From contig NC_081821.1 in NCBI RefSeq assembly GCF_030704535.1, positions 4,169,001 to 4,233,000 on the forward strand: a stretch of 64,000 bases of DNA, written 5' to 3'. The stretch is from Vitis vinifera. Lineage: Eukaryota; Streptophyta; Magnoliopsida; Vitales; Vitaceae. Of this stretch, positions 11,241 to 24,054 are shown in pieces; position 1 is the first letter of the stretch; every line of letters begins with the position of its first letter. The translations under genes and the position numbers were made by a program. The notes under the pieces were generated by a model. The model saw nothing but the letters and a program-made list of their open reading frames with translations. It searched no databases and had not been told where the DNA came from.

Positions 11241-13273
11241 GGTTGTTTGGTTGATTCTTGGGTGGACAGGGCTGCTGCATTGTATTGTAAGGTGTCTAAA
11301 TGGGGGAAATGCATTGTTTAAGTGTGAGCTGCTGCATGTCTCTTGTGTGTTGTTCCACATGCACTTCTTGTTCTATCTCTGTTTCTCTCTGGCACATAAC
11401 TAATCTGTACTTCAAAGCTCCATGCAGTTACAGAATTTACTGAACATTAACTCGTACACTTTCGGCAAGACAGCATTTCTCACTTTCCTTTTTGTGATTA
11501 ATTAAGAACCCGAAAATCAGCATCATTCAGAAATATTTTCACTAATTCATCAGGTACCCACTAAGATATTAACAGCTCTCTTATCAAAAGAATCCCCATA
11601 GCCAGCCTGCTCAAACTCTCTTCACACAATATTTTGTGTGAAACCGTTCTGCAGTAAAGCAAATTACATGATTACGTGAACTAATTAGAACCACAAGATA
11701 GAAGATATTTGAATGGAGGAGAAAAATTAACCAAAGATAACACGCAGGGCTCTTTATGAAGCACTGAAACATCTTTTTTCAACTTCACCATCAACTTTCC
11801 CCACCTTATTTTGCTATTGCTTGTTATATCTCCATCTGTTTGGTGCCCCAACAACAAAGACAGCTTAAAAAGATGGGATTTCTCAATCAAATAGCTCAAG
11901 TTGTTTAAAGTTGAGGTTGCCCTTCTAACTATTAGTAGGGAAGTTGAGATTGAATCCATGAACTCAACACGGTAAACTAGCTGCTGTGCTGAATGCAAAG
12001 CTTTGTGTAACCAAGTCATGACTCTGGTTTCTTGGGCTAAGAAGGGGCTCAACCGAATTGGTATCCGCCAATCCAGTAAGCTTCTACTCCCTCAGACCAG
12101 CCTAGCTTCAATTGAATCCTTAGAGACCCCTCTGGTTTGTATTCTCTACATGCACTTGAATCAATTCTTGTAGCATAGGCTATGGCCATAGTGTTCATGC
12201 TTATGATTTTTCCCGGAAAAAAAAAATGGTTGTGCTGGTAATAGCAGGTCCAGGAGATAGTCTTAGCAGCTGATTTACATTGTCCCAATTGCCAAAAGAG
12301 GGTAGCCAATGTAATCTCAAACATTGATGGTAAGTTTTGTAAAGGATTTCTGGTGGGATCAAAATTCATGAAGCTAATCATCCTGTGCCTGACTTCATGA
12401 ATATGCTAAACTATATGCTGGCAGATATGGAATCCTTGGTGGTCCATGTACAAGAGAAGAAGGTGTCACTGATTCGTCGCGCATCTGTCAGCTGTGAAGG
12501 AAAAGCTGCCAGGAAGGTACCTGCTGCCTACAGTAATCTCTCTCTCAAATTCTACAGAATTGTACGGTTTTCTTCCCACAGCTGACTGCAAGTCTAGAAA
12601 ATGAAATCATTTATTATTCAGAATCACATATCCCTTGTATGAATTTGTAGTTTTTGTCACCCTGTGGAGGTAAATGTGAACCAGGACATGGCTGTTTCCA
12701 TGTTATTGAATTGTGTGTTCCTGTATTGAATTATGGTATTCTGTTATTATGACAATAGGCAACATTTTCCAGTGGTTTGGCTTGAATGAATGATGTGTAG
12801 GCAGTCTGTTTCCTGGAAGCATATGGAAGATGTTTAATCAATCCTGGAGATTATAAAATCTTCACTAAAAGGGATGCCTTTCTGTTTTTCAGAATGGACC
12901 TTTAGGAACAAGAAAAGGATTCCCTCCTTTAATGGACATGAAAATACCAAAAAAAAAAACAAGTGTAAAGAAGTCAAGAATAATGAGGAAGCTACACAAC
13001 ACAAACCCAACGCCTTGCCTTTCTCCTAGCCTTGTGGGAATCAGATACCAAAAAGAAAACAAATAGAACTCCCACCATAAACCAATTGAAAGAGGAGCCA
13101 GGTTGAGATCCTTTATATTCTCAACATCGATCCTATTTTTCCCTTTTATTCATCCCCTTTTTCATTCTCTGTTTGGGCTTCATGACAGAAAGGGCAAGTT
13201 TCAATTCTACACCTCTCTCTTTTTTTTTGGGCTCCCTCTCTGTTTTGGCTTCTGATTTAATTTGTTTGTGAAC
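11241..13273. other. Shared upstream region between divergent genes
   Basis: This 2-kb stretch separates the start codons of the lipid-transfer-like gene (-) and the HMA gene (+) and should contain both promoters. Two minus-strand open frames (11681-12052 and 12049-12381) overlap by 4 bases but match no family I know and lack clear coding character. A CT-rich 5' leader precedes the HMA start (about 13130-13260). Confidence 0.5.
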
Positions 13274-13706
13274 ATGGCATGGCAGTTCTACTGCATGGTC
13301 ATGAGGATCAACATTGACTGCAATGGCTGTTACAGAAAAGTGAGGAGAGCCCTTCTGAATATACAGGGTGAGCTTTCAGTTTCATCCATGGAGTTCTGAA
13401 CTGGGTTTGGCCTTACATCTCTCTCTGTCTCTCAATTATTATGTGTTGTTTGGGTTGATGAATGTAGAGTTGGAGACACATCTGATAGAGATGAAGCAGT
13501 GCAGAGTGACCGTGTGTGGTAGATTCATCCCACAGGACGTGGCAATCAAGCTGAGGAAGAAGACGAACCGCAGGGTAGAGATATTGGACATACAGGAGTT
13601 CAGTGTCAGCAGCGAAAATCAGGAGCAGAAACCCTTGATTAGTAGTACCAGCTGGAATCTGCTGTCCAGCCCAAGCCAGTTTGAAACCTGTACAACATGC
13701 ATATAA
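13274..13706 (+). CDS. Short heavy-metal-associated (HMA) domain protein, two exons
   Basis: Exons 13274-13367 and 13468-13706 (donor CAGG|GTGAGC, acceptor TGTAG|AGTTGG) give 110 aa. Residues 5-75 fit an HMA fold: the beta-strand MVMRINIDC, the metal-binding loop DCNGCYRKVRRAL with its CxxC pair (Cys16 and Cys19), then EMKQCRVTVCGRF and the helix VAIKLRKKTNRRVEIL. Family members bind copper, zinc or cadmium through the CxxC pair and act as metallochaperones or signalling adaptors. The tail is Ser-rich and ends TCTTCI. Unlike true HIPPs there is no CaaX box, because Cys is at position -5 and -2, not -4. The second exon alone has an alternative open frame from a GTG at 13368, which is intron sequence. 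Confidence 0.82.
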
Positions 13707-13736
13707 GCCATGACAAAGACAAAAAACATAGAAAGA

Positions 13737-13782
13737 TTTCATTTCATTTCATTTCCATTTCCATTTCATTTCATTTCATTTC
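13737..13782. repeat. TTTCA/TTTCC microsatellite
   Basis: About nine units of ATTTC or ATTTCC in a row, in the 3' UTR or just downstream of the HMA gene. Confidence 0.9.
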
Positions 13783-16304
13783 TAAGTGAGCTATTGACAT
13801 TATGCTCAATATACATCTTCATGTAAAAGTAAACCCGTGTTTATCATACATTTAGGTTATGTTTGGTTCCAGAAAAATGCCGAGCATCTTGATGAAAGTT
13901 TTACAAGCTTTGGCATAGAAATGACATGGAAAGCAAATGCATGGATTAATGGAAGGGGGCCAGGAAGAAGAAAGAAGTCACGGGGTGGCAATCTGTCAGG
14001 GGTCACATGCATTTAAAGTAGAGTACATTTTGGTTTTTATGTTATTTATTTATTTATTTATTTATTTTAATTTTAAAATTGGACCTTATTTGAAATAATT
14101 GAAGTGGTACACACAGCATGTGGCCTGAAGGGGAAAGACAAGGTGGGCTGTCTGCAATCAAGGAAGAGTTAAAACATATGCAGAAAAATGGCAGCACATG
14201 ATAAATATGGTGGTGTTGGCTGCGACTCTGTTCCGTTGTTCAGCATTTTTTAGTACCATCATTTTGGGCATGCTTCTTCATCATTTACTCTTATGTTATT
14301 ATATATATAAAGCCAGAGGGTCCGGCCTTGTGCTCGTTTGTTTTCTTACTCATAAATCAAACTTGCATATTTTGCCTAGAGCTGTCAAGACCCCACACGC
14401 TAAAAGGTCGGGTCAGTCCGACATGGCCCAATTGTTGTAGGTCGTGTCACGCCCTGGTCCTTTGGGTTGTACCGAGATAACCCGTCAATCCGCTCACTTG
14501 CTCATTCAAATATTAGTTTTTGTTTTTTTTTTGTTTTTGCTTCTTCACCTTTTTTTTTTCTATTCCATGTAATTTATTGAAATATTGAATATAATAATTG
14601 TATTTGCTATATTTTATTTTCTTTTAAAATTTATTGATATTTTGATAATAAAAAAAATTCAAATGTGATTTTTTTTCCTATTTTCAGAAACAAAAAGTTA
14701 AAATTTATATGAAATACATTTACAAACTTAATAAATTTAGAAAAATAAAAAATGATAATTATTTAAGATGTATGAAGTAACAAAAGAAATTTCACTTAAT
14801 AATAAAAAAATTATAATATAAAATGAGTTGAAAAATTAAATTAAATATTAACAAAGTGAGTGTTCCATTGTCACAACTCATAGACACGATTGACATGTAT
14901 GACTCGACAAGATTTTTTTGTTGGGTGGTGTTGAGTTGACATGCTGATTCATAAAGGCCGCTAAAAATTGGTTTGACATAACATATTTGACACCTCTTTA
15001 TTATTTTTATGGTAAATTTTAGAATTTTAGAACTCTAGAAAACAACTCTAAAAAACAATTTTACAATACTTTATAAAAAAAATATATATTTAGAAATTTA
15101 GAATATTCCTAAAAAGTAGAATAACAAATAATTTTTTTCTAGAATAAAATGTATTTAGAAATTCTTTAATATGTTTTCCATATTTTAAATATTTTTAAAA
15201 ATAACATTTATTTATAATATTTTATTTTTAATCATTTTCTCTCCATATGTATAATTAATAGAAGTAAAAAATAATTAAAAATATATTTTTTAAAAAATCC
15301 TATTTTTACAATAATTTTTCAAAAAACTATGAAATATTTTTTAAGTTTCAAAACAATTAATCCTAAAATTCATGCAGAAAGGCATGCAAGCATCTCTGCA
15401 ACTAATCAATGGCAGGCAATCCTCCCCACCCAAATTCATGGATGTCACTCGAGTAGAGGATTACCTTCTCGAACACAAAAGTGGGTTGCAAAAATCATGT
15501 CTCTACAATCCAAATAATACCATGTTGTAATTATATTTATCCAAAATTAAAATCAAACATGAAACTATAATTTTTAAAATCTATTTTAAACTTCGATTTT
15601 ATAAAGTATTTATAATTTTTTTTAACATTCAAAAAATTTTATCATTCAAAAATTTCAAAAAGTTATAAACGTTTTTTAAAATTACTATCAAATACTTTCT
15701 TAAACTCTTTTAATCAAATTAATTAAATAAATATAAATATATATAAACTGTAATTTAATTATTCCTTTTATTGTATTGTCATTTCCATGATAAATCATAA
15801 AGATAGTGATAGTTGTAATGTTTAGAATAAAATGAATACAAAAGCAACTTTATACATGTGTTGATGTATATGGAAAGTTTTTTTTTTTTATTATTGAATT
15901 CTATTTTAAGCCTTTTTTTCAAAAAAAATTATAATAAAATAAATATAAAAGTGGTGTCGTTTATATTGTGAATCACTCATGTAGGGATGGTGACCACGTC
16001 ATAAAAAGCATATGTTTAAATACTAAATTACCCATCATGAAATTCAAAATTCTATAAATGAATATAAAATACGGAATCGTACATTTTTGGACATTCCTTC
16101 TTTGAAAAAGAAGGTCTTGTTTGGGAGCTCATTTTATTATGGTATGGGATTTCATAATCTCTCATTACTCATACGCTTCCAAACGCAATGTCTCAAATGT
16201 TGACCACACAATCCACCGTCGAAATCAAAGATTGCTTTTGCAATCTGTTGGTGGGTCCCACTTCAGTTTACGTGTACATCTTTCCGTGGATTGGATGCTT
16301 GGTC

Positions 16305-16322
16305 CAAAACGACGCCGTTTTG
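16305..16322. promoter_or_regulatory. Palindromic ACGACGCCGT promoter motif upstream of the ALMT gene
   Basis: The 18 bases CAAAACGACGCCGTTTTG have perfect 7-base inverted arms (CAAAACG and CGTTTTG). They lie about 450 bp upstream of the ALMT start codon, at the edge where the sequence becomes promoter-like. A close relative (ACGACGTCGT) is found upstream of PP2A-A. Such ACGACGYCGT motifs occur in many plant core promoters; the role here is inferred. Confidence 0.4.
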
Positions 16323-16775
16323 TGGGCCGGGCTAGGTGGCTAACCAACTCCCCTCATATTCAGTGTTTTTCAATTTTCTATTCTGAGATCCAAAAGCTCT
16401 GTACTTGCAGATTTCTCCAAACCAGTACATGATTTTTTTCTCTCTTTCTAAACCCATCATGATTTTCTCTCTCTAAACCTCTGATTTTTTTTTTAATTTT
16501 TTTTTTGCTCCTTAACTTCTGTCTGTATAACTATTTTGAACTATTTTCTCTTCCCTTCAGTTTTAGGCTTTAAGCGTATGTTTTTTTTTTCTTTTTAAAT
16601 CTCCATATTTCATGTTAAAACTGCTGTTGGTTGATTGATTTCTGTGATTTTCTGGCTCCAAATTCCCAGTTTCTCTCTCTAGAATTTGGATTCAATAACC
16701 GATTGATCATTTGCGCCCGCTCGTATCCTACCTCGTTCAATTTTTTTTTTTCCTTTTATCCTTTTCCCTCTAGAA

Positions 16776-19700
16776 ATGACCGCGAAACTTGGGTCGTTCA
16801 GACACACTTTTGCAGAGAAGAGGGAGAGAGACAGATTGTTATCATGCAAGGGGTATTCAGAGCTAGGGTTCGTCCATTTAGAAGAAAATGAAGAAGCAAC
16901 ACCCAGGTGGTGTTCTTTCCGATCGATTCGCCACAAATTTGCGAATTGGTGGAAGACCACGAAAGATGTTGCCGCCAAAGGATGGGAAATGGGTCTGTCC
17001 GATCCTCGGAAAATTGTCTTTTCTGCGAAAATGGGTCTGGCTTTGATGCTTATAACGTTGTTGATTTTCTTGAAAGAGCCCGTGAAGGATCTGGGTCGGT
17101 ACTCTGTTTGGGCCATTCTTACTGTTGTGGTTGTCTTTGAATTCAGTATAGGTAATATTTTTTTTCTTTCTCTTGTTTCTGTTTAGGTTATTCAACTTCT
17201 CTGTTTTGTTTCTTTGATCTTTTTTGTGGGAAGATTCTTAAATGGTTGTTTATGTACTGTTTGTTTGTTTGTTTTTTCTTTTTTGTGGGGTGGGGGGGTG
17301 GAGGTGGAATTTAAGGACTGAAAATTTATCTATTTTTGCAAAATCGCAGAAAAGAAAGGAAAATCAAAGCTTGGCATCTTGAGAATGTTGTTCTTCTTAA
17401 GCCTCTAACCTAATCCGCTCTTCAATTGATACAAAATAAAAGTAAATGCTGCATAAATACTGTGTAGTGATATTCATAGTGGATGAATGAATTCTGTTTT
17501 TGTAATAATTCCTTTTCTTTTCTTTTCTTTCTTTCTTTCTTTTTTTTTTTTTTTTTTTCAAAAACCATATAATTTTAGTGGAAAATTTCCTTGTAGTATT
17601 ATCCTTGCTTTCAGCTTACGCATGTCTTCATTATGAAACCACCCTCTACTCAACTGTGTAATGTCTTGTCTTCACTGGCTATTTCATATTGGAATGAATT
17701 TTTGTTATATCCTTTTCGGTTGGCATCCATCTGTCTCATAATTTTCCATCTTTTGTAGCTATTCTACGTTTTCTATGATAACATTTTTGTAATGATTGTC
17801 CATTTGTCATATTTATGTTTTTAATTTCTTGTCTTTATTGGCTATGATCTTTTGTAGGAGCGACCCTAAGCAAAGGATTTAACCGTGGGTTGGGAACGTT
17901 CTCTGCAGGAGGCCTTGCTCTAGCCATGGCTGAGTTGTCTACATTGGCTGGAAAATGGGAAGAAGTTGTCATTATTATCAGTATTTTTATCATAGGTTTG
18001 TTTTTGTTATCGGTATTATTTTTAATGATTATGCTGTTGGGAAATTAGGTGTCTGCCGTATTTTTTCTGCCTCCTGATTTTGAATTTCTCTTTATGACAT
18101 ATTCTTTGGTTTCTAGGATTATGTGGTGAGGAAATCAGGTGTCTGCTATTTTTTTTTCTGCCTCCTTATTTTGAATTTCTCTTTATTATGTTCTTTGGTT
18201 GCTAGGATTTTGTGCAACTTATGCAAAGCTGTACCCAACAATGAAGGCATATGAATATGGGTTCCGAGTTTTCACGTTGACATATTGTTTCATAATGGTA
18301 TCTGGGTATAGGACAAGAGAATTTATCGAAACAGCCATTACTCGATTCTTGCTCATTGCCTTGGGTGCTGGGGTATGTTTGCTTGTAAATATATGCATCT
18401 ATCCCATCTGGGCTGGTGAGGATCTGCACAACTTGGTAGCGAAGAATTTCATGGGTGTTGCTAATTCCCTGGAAGGTTTGGATGAAATTTTATTTATTAA
18501 CTCTCCATTAAATTGTGGAAAGATTTTAACTAGCACAACTTTAAAATTGCTTTAAGAACTTCTGTCTTTCCATCTTTATTTTTCATGCTTCACTAATTTC
18601 TCTAAGCTTCTATTTAGGTTGTGTCAATGGGTACCTCAATTGTGTTGAATATGAGAGGGTTCCTTCCAAGATCCTTACTTACCAAGCTTCAGACGATCCA
18701 CTTTATGCGGGGTATAGATCAGCTGTTGAATCTACAAGTACAGAGGAAGCTTTGGTAAGTCTTTTGTTGCCATCATTTAGCATGTCGAACTTATTAGTTG
18801 AAAAAAATTAAGCGTTGTGTTTCATTTATACTTATATGTGCAGGTGAGCTTTGCCATCTGGGAGCCACCTCATGGTCCTTACAAAATGCTTAAATATCCT
18901 TGGAAGAATTACATCAAACTAAGCGGGGCACTGAGGCATTGTGCATTCATGGTTATGGCATTGCATGGATGCATACTTTCAGAAATACAGGTAGGTTTGG
19001 ATCTCCAACTCCCTTATAGAGCTGTTTGCCTGAGAAGTAGAAACATCTTTTTCATTTCTTTTTTTGTCCCCTTAGCAATGCTTTCTTCTGTTTGATGGCA
19101 ATGACATTTTGGAGGAAATATTGCATAAAGATTTTCAATTATGGTATATACCCACTTTTGATATATGCATCTATTGGTGTTTCTGTACTAGAAATATTTT
19201 TCAACTTCTTTCCTTTTTGAATTTCGTTTACATCTTTGGTTATCATAATGACCTGAACAACGAGAAAATATATTTATATTTAATTTTGGTATCTAACTTG
19301 GTTACTAGGAAGGCCATGAAGCAAGATCAGTTGAATTAACTAAGATGAAATTGCTTTTATCAGCAGTGTATTTACTTGTGAAAAAAGTGTAAATGGGAGA
19401 ATTGAGGAATAGAATGACCACAAAAATGTTAGAGGGTAATTTGATCCTCCTTAACTTGAATGGGCTGTCGACCTCGTACTTTTTATCCCCACTCCTCTTT
19501 TTTTTTTTTTTTTTTTTTCTTTTCATTTTCCAATTTATTATAGCGCTGCTGTCTCTTTTTGAGGGACATCTTGTCCTTAAATCCTAAATGGGATTTGTAT
19601 TTAAATTAACTGTAGTACTCAAATATTCATCTTGTAGATACATGTGAAACCACATCCATTTTTTTAAATTATTAAATAAAAAATAGGTCAAAACTGAAAG

Positions 19701-19889
19701 CATTCAAAAAATGACTTCAAATCATGTTTCCATTCTAAATCTATAATCAATGAAGGAATGTGGTAGAAATTATGTTGGAGGCTTTTGAACACTTACTACA
19801 CAACAAAAAAGGGCATAGAAAAGTAATATTTTCATTGAGTTCTTTACTTGGCAAACTCAATATTGTTGCATCTTAGTGGTGTGATATAG

Positions 19890-19927
<38 letters not shown>

Positions 19928-21204
19928 GTATGTATGCTATGTATGTATATATGTTTGTAATGAGAGGAGAGGTGGGGTGGGATAGAAGTATTTAAATATT
20001 GTGCATTGATGGGGTCTTCAGTCTTCCTTTTTTTATAACTTCATAAAAGACTCCCGTGGCTTGGGAAGATATATCATATATATCCATATGTCTATATTTA
20101 TATATATATGTAAAAAGGTCATTTCCTGGTTGCAGAGAGCACTTTTCAATGCATTACATTTGTTGATCTTGATCTTGCAATTTTAACATAGAAACTTAGA
20201 AAAATTAATTAGCATTATACTTTGTACATCGTGTGAGCGCATCCCCTCTTGTTATATGCCCTTTTTACTTGCATCAGGGCATTGATGTTGTGTAGTAACA
20301 GTCTCATGCTGTGTCTGTGTATGTCAAATATTCAAAGCCGTGATTTGAGGGTTGTGTATGAATATATTTTGTCATTCTGACTCCATTTGTCAATGACAGA
20401 GAAGGTAACATTTATGCATGCTAATCTTTTGTGGATGCAGGATTAGGATTTTCTTTTTCTTAAAACTTTATGTTAATTAGGCTCTTTAAATATTTGTATA
20501 TATAGGCATCAGCTGAACGAAGGCAGGTCTTTAGGAATGAGCTTCAGAGGTTAGGTAATGAAGGTGCTAAAGTGTTACGGGAGCTAGGAAGCAAAGTTAA
20601 AAGGTTGGAGAAATTAGGACCAGTGGACATTCTCTATGAAGTTCATGAGGCAGCAGAAGCATTGCAGAAGAAGGTAGACCAGAAATCATATCTTCTTGTC
20701 AATTCAGAAAACTGGGAAATTGGAAAACGGCCAAAGGAGGTGATAGATCAGCAAGAGATTCTCAACATGGAAAATGAAGAAAACAAATTTCTTGAATTCA
20801 AGTCCCTCAGTGAAGCTGTGCTTGATCTCAGATCACTTCCAGGGGCACGAGGTTGGGATTTCCAGATCCCTGACATGGGTGGCTACTCACCACTGCCTGA
20901 TGGTGCTCCCCCAGAGAAGCCAGCCAATTCACAGGTTCCCCGGTCTTCCTTTTTATCATCTGATGCTAAGGCTGAGCCTAAGGAAGAAGAATCAAAAACA
21001 TATGAAAATGCTAGTGCATTGTCTTTAGCAACGTTTACGTCACTTTTGATTGAATTTGTTGCGAGGCTTCAAAATATTGTTGATTCATTTGAAGAATTAA
21101 GTGAGAAAGCAAATTTTAAGGATCCTGCTGATCAAACAGCCGTGCCTGCAGCAGTGGAGTATGTTGGGTTTGGAACAAGATTGCGCAGGTGGCTGAAGTT
21201 GTAG
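16776..21204 (+). CDS. Aluminium-activated malate transporter, ALMT9-like, six exons
   Basis: Exons 16776-17151, 17858-17995, 18206-18475, 18618-18754, 18844-18990 and 20506-21204 join with GT-AG junctions and correct phases to 588 aa, the usual length for the ALMT9 subgroup. Start ATG gives [15 protein letters not shown], the N-terminus typical of that subgroup. The hydrophobic half (about residues 85-235) carries the transmembrane helices, with landmarks [47 protein letters not shown] and [10 protein letters not shown] (the WAGEDLH motif is diagnostic). The cytosolic half has [10 protein letters not shown] and a long helical region, ending in a Pro/Ser linker and a second short hydrophobic helix. 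Family members are anion channels for malate or chloride; ALMT9-type proteins sit in the vacuolar membrane and affect guard-cell and fruit-acid physiology. Subfamily placement is by recall, not by a tree. Confidence 0.93.
19883..19948. repeat. TA and GTAT microsatellite in ALMT intron 5
   Basis: An uninterrupted TA run is followed by several TATG units and another TA run. The same intron (18991-20505) has a long T run at about 19500. It contains no coding sequence that I can see. Confidence 0.95.
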
Positions 21205-22878
21205 AATTGAGAGATGGGCAACTCAGTTGTTAAAGATCATCTCTAGCTTGAAAGATCAATAACCCAGAAAACAACCGTGTACTTGGAGCCAAAATTCCAG
21301 AATTACAGTCTGTATCCTAGATCTCAACAAATTGGAGTTCACAACTGACATCTCTGCAGTACAGAATTCCAACCGGAGCTGATTCTACAACTGTCTGAAA
21401 GGGAGGCCCTGAAGTTGTATGATGAACCTTGGTTCATCCAGGGCAAGGCAAATCAGAAACTTCACAAGCCATAAGGAGCTCAGAGCATGTCTCGAAAGAC
21501 CAACAATCGGCATGCCTGAATGGAAAGTGTAAATAACTAACAAATGAACAAGAACTGATGGGTTCAACTAAGACTTGCCAAGGGATGTCATGACATGTTT
21601 GACATGGAAATGCAAATTTCCTTGTCTGCAGGTATGCCATTATTGACTGCCTTGGAAGTGTTAGATGAAGCCAGAGAAAGCAGTGATGGTGCTTCTCATT
21701 TAAAACTGCAAATATGCGGGTTTAATATGCCAAAGGACCCCTTCAACGTCTCAAGGTTATTTTCCTTGTTTTCTGTCTTGAACTTAATAAAATTGTAGGT
21801 TCTATCATCCAAGGTTATTATCCTTGAATAAACCTCTTTAAGTTTAGCTTTATTTGCCTGCCCCAAGTCTATTTTTTTTTTTTTTTAATGTTTTCCAAGT
21901 TTTTGAACCATCTTTTTAACTGAGTTTCTCATGAGGGCTTTGTTCTCCCAGGCAATTGAAACTCTATGGGCAAAAGTGTGTTTGATGCCCATAAGTGTAT
22001 GTTTTTGATAGCGATTTTAAAATTTTTTTCTAGTTTTAAAAATATTTAAAAAATAACAAATTTTAAGTGTTAAAAAGATTAAAAATATCTTTTAAAATTA
22101 TTGTCAAATGAACTTTAAATATGGGTAGTCACATTCTTTTATTCTTTTATTACATTGTTGAAAGACAGGAATAAAATAAAATCATTCTTCCCTTATATTA
22201 AGAAATGATTATTTAATTAAAATTAATTAAAAATTTATGAATAAAATAAATAAATAAAAGTTTGAATAAACATAGAAAATAATTTATTAATTTTAAAATT
22301 ATTTTTTATTTTACTCTTGTTTTTAGGAATTCTACCTGAGAATCATGAATAACCTTAAAAAAATTAGAAGTAATTATTTTTATAATGGACATGATTTTAT
22401 AACTTTAACCTAACTCTAGCCTTAGATTTTCCCATAATCACTTAATATAATTGAGTGCACGAGTTGGTAAGTGCAATTTCATATTTTACTTTGATTTTTT
22501 AAATATTTATGTAATGAATACCACCTGTTTTTCAAAAGGAGGTTAATTTTTTTTTTTTTTTGGAAAAAATGTCTATTTATTATCCATTATTGTTTTTAAC
22601 TTTATTTAAAAATTTAATTATAAATTTTTTATTTGAAGAGAAAAAAAAAAGTCATTAAAAAAATTGTCAAATTCAAATCTATGTTTCCTTTGAAATTATG
22701 GGAGGAGTCGAAAGACTACTATTATTTACGTTGTAATTACTAATTACATTAAAATACACTCAAATCCAAACATATCAGCATCTCCCGGAGAAAAGAAGGG
22801 AAAGGACAAAGCCTAGGGTTTTTCTCTTTCTCTTCTTCCAATCTTGGAGAATTTGCAGAGGAAATTTGAAAATTTTGA
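21205..22878. other. ALMT 3' flank and KIN17 promoter region
   Basis: The first 600 bases are moderate in composition and probably include the ALMT 3' UTR. From about 22000 to 22730 the DNA is very AT-rich with poly-T and AAATTAATT runs and a TTTTAAAATTTTT-like patch resembling a decayed hAT MITE. A CT-rich leader (about 22805-22850) precedes the KIN17 start. No gene seen. Confidence 0.5.
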
Positions 22879-24054
22879 ATGGGGAAGAACGAGTTTCTGA
22901 CGCCAAAAGCGATTGCGAATCGGATCAAAGCCAAGGGTTTGCAGAAGCTGCGATGGTATTGTCAAATGTGCCAAAAACAATGCCGGGACGAGAATGGATT
23001 CAAGTGTCATTGTATGAGCGAGAGCCACCAACGTCAGATGCAAGTCTTTGGCCAAAACCCTAATCGCATCATCGACGGTTATTCAGAGGAGTTCGAGCGC
23101 GAATTCCTTGAGCATATGAAGCGCAGCCACCGCTTCAGCCGTGTCGCCGCCACCGTCGTCTACAACGAGTACATCGCCGACCGCCACCACATCCATATGA
23201 ACTCTACCGAGTGGGCTACGCTGACCGAGTTTGTGAAGTATTTGGGGCGAACCGGGAAGTGCAAGGTCGAGGAGACGCCGAAAGGGTGGTTTATCACCTA
23301 TATTGATCGAGATTCGGAGACTCTATTCAAAGAGAGGCTGAAGAATAAGCGAATGAGGGCAGACATGGTAGAGGAGGAGAAGCAAGAGAGGCAAATTAAG
23401 AGACAGATTGAGAAAGCTGAACAGTTGATGCCATTGGTAGGTGGATCTTCTCAGCCTAATGAGTCGGAGCTAGTATCTCTGAAATCAGAGAATGGTGGTA
23501 AGATCGCCTTTGCCCTGGGTTCATCTAAACTTATTGTGAAAGAAAAAGTGGAGAGCTCGAAATTGGTGTTTGAGGATGGTGAGAGTGAGAACATTGTGAA
23601 AGGTAAAGGTGCTGGTGGCAGTGGGATTGGGGGCGTATCAGCATTAGATGAATTAATGAGAGAGCAAGAGAAGGTGAAGGAACGGAATAACAGAAAGGAT
23701 TATTGGTTGTGCGAGGGAATTGTTGTGAAGGTCATGAGCAAAGCTCTGGCCGAGAAGGGTTACTATAAGAAAAAGGGGATTGTGCTCAAAGTGATAGATA
23801 GGTATGTTGGGGAAATTGAAATGCTCGACAGCAAGCATGTGCTTAGAGTTGATCAAGAGGAGCTGGAGACTGTCATTCCACAAATCGGAGGTCTTTTGAG
23901 GATTGTGAATGGGGCTTATCGGGGATCAAATGCAAGGTTATTAGCAGTGGACACAGAGAAGTACTCTGCAAAGGTGCAGATAGAGAAGGGAATTTATGAT
24001 GGAAGGGTGCTTCAGGCAGTTGAATATGAAGATATTTGCAAAGTTGGGCAGTGA
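22879..24054 (+). CDS. KIN17: KIN17-like DNA/RNA-binding protein, single exon
   Basis: One open frame of 391 aa without introns, close to the family's usual length. The N-terminus MGKNEFLTPKAIANRIKAKG leads to a zinc finger with Cys28, Cys31, His44 and His50 (RWYCQMCQKQ...CHCMSESHQ). The conserved winged-helix domain follows (about residues 51-160; EFLEHMKRSHRFSRVAA, YNEYIADRHHIHMNSTEW, GWFITYIDRD). After a variable, Lys/Glu-rich middle comes a C-terminal pair of SH3/KOW-type folds (about residues 270-388; WLCEGIVVKVMSK, GYYKKKGIVLKV, LLRIVNGAYRGSNARL). KIN17 proteins are conserved in eukaryotes, sit in the nucleus and take part in RNA processing, replication and the DNA-damage response. The gene is on its own, 1.7 kb downstream of the ALMT gene on the same strand. 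Confidence 0.95.
   Translation: MGKNEFLTPKAIANRIKAKGLQKLRWYCQMCQKQCRDENGFKCHCMSESHQRQMQVFGQNPNRIIDGYSEEFEREFLEHMKRSHRFSRVAATVVYNEYIADRHHIHMNSTEWATLTEFVKYLGRTGKCKVEETPKGWFITYIDRDSETLFKERLKNKRMRADMVEEEKQERQIKRQIEKAEQLMPLVGGSSQPNESELVSLKSENGGKIAFALGSSKLIVKEKVESSKLVFEDGESENIVKGKGAGGSGIGGVSALDELMREQEKVKERNNRKDYWLCEGIVVKVMSKALAEKGYYKKKGIVLKVIDRYVGEIEMLDSKHVLRVDQEELETVIPQIGGLLRIVNGAYRGSNARLLAVDTEKYSAKVQIEKGIYDGRVLQAVEYEDICKVGQ

Larger units (their letters stand above)
13707..16775. other. AT-rich intergenic DNA with repeat-like debris
   Basis: About 3 kb of mostly very AT-rich sequence, with no convincing gene. It includes a TTTCA/TTCC microsatellite, a TTTA run (about 14043-14068) and, at 14375-14480 and 14870-14980, GC-richer patches with GTCGGGTCAGTCC-like words that resemble decayed transposon termini. 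The last 650 bp, which become less AT-rich and then CT-rich, are the ALMT promoter and leader. Confidence 0.5.

Noticed and set aside
11681..12381. Two minus-strand open frames overlapping by 4 bases
   Set aside because: No recognisable domain, low-complexity residue use, and no splice-consistent extension. Overlap of this kind has no translational meaning in a plant nuclear gene.
14198..14440. 80-residue plus-strand open frame
   Set aside because: It runs into transposon-like debris and resembles no protein.
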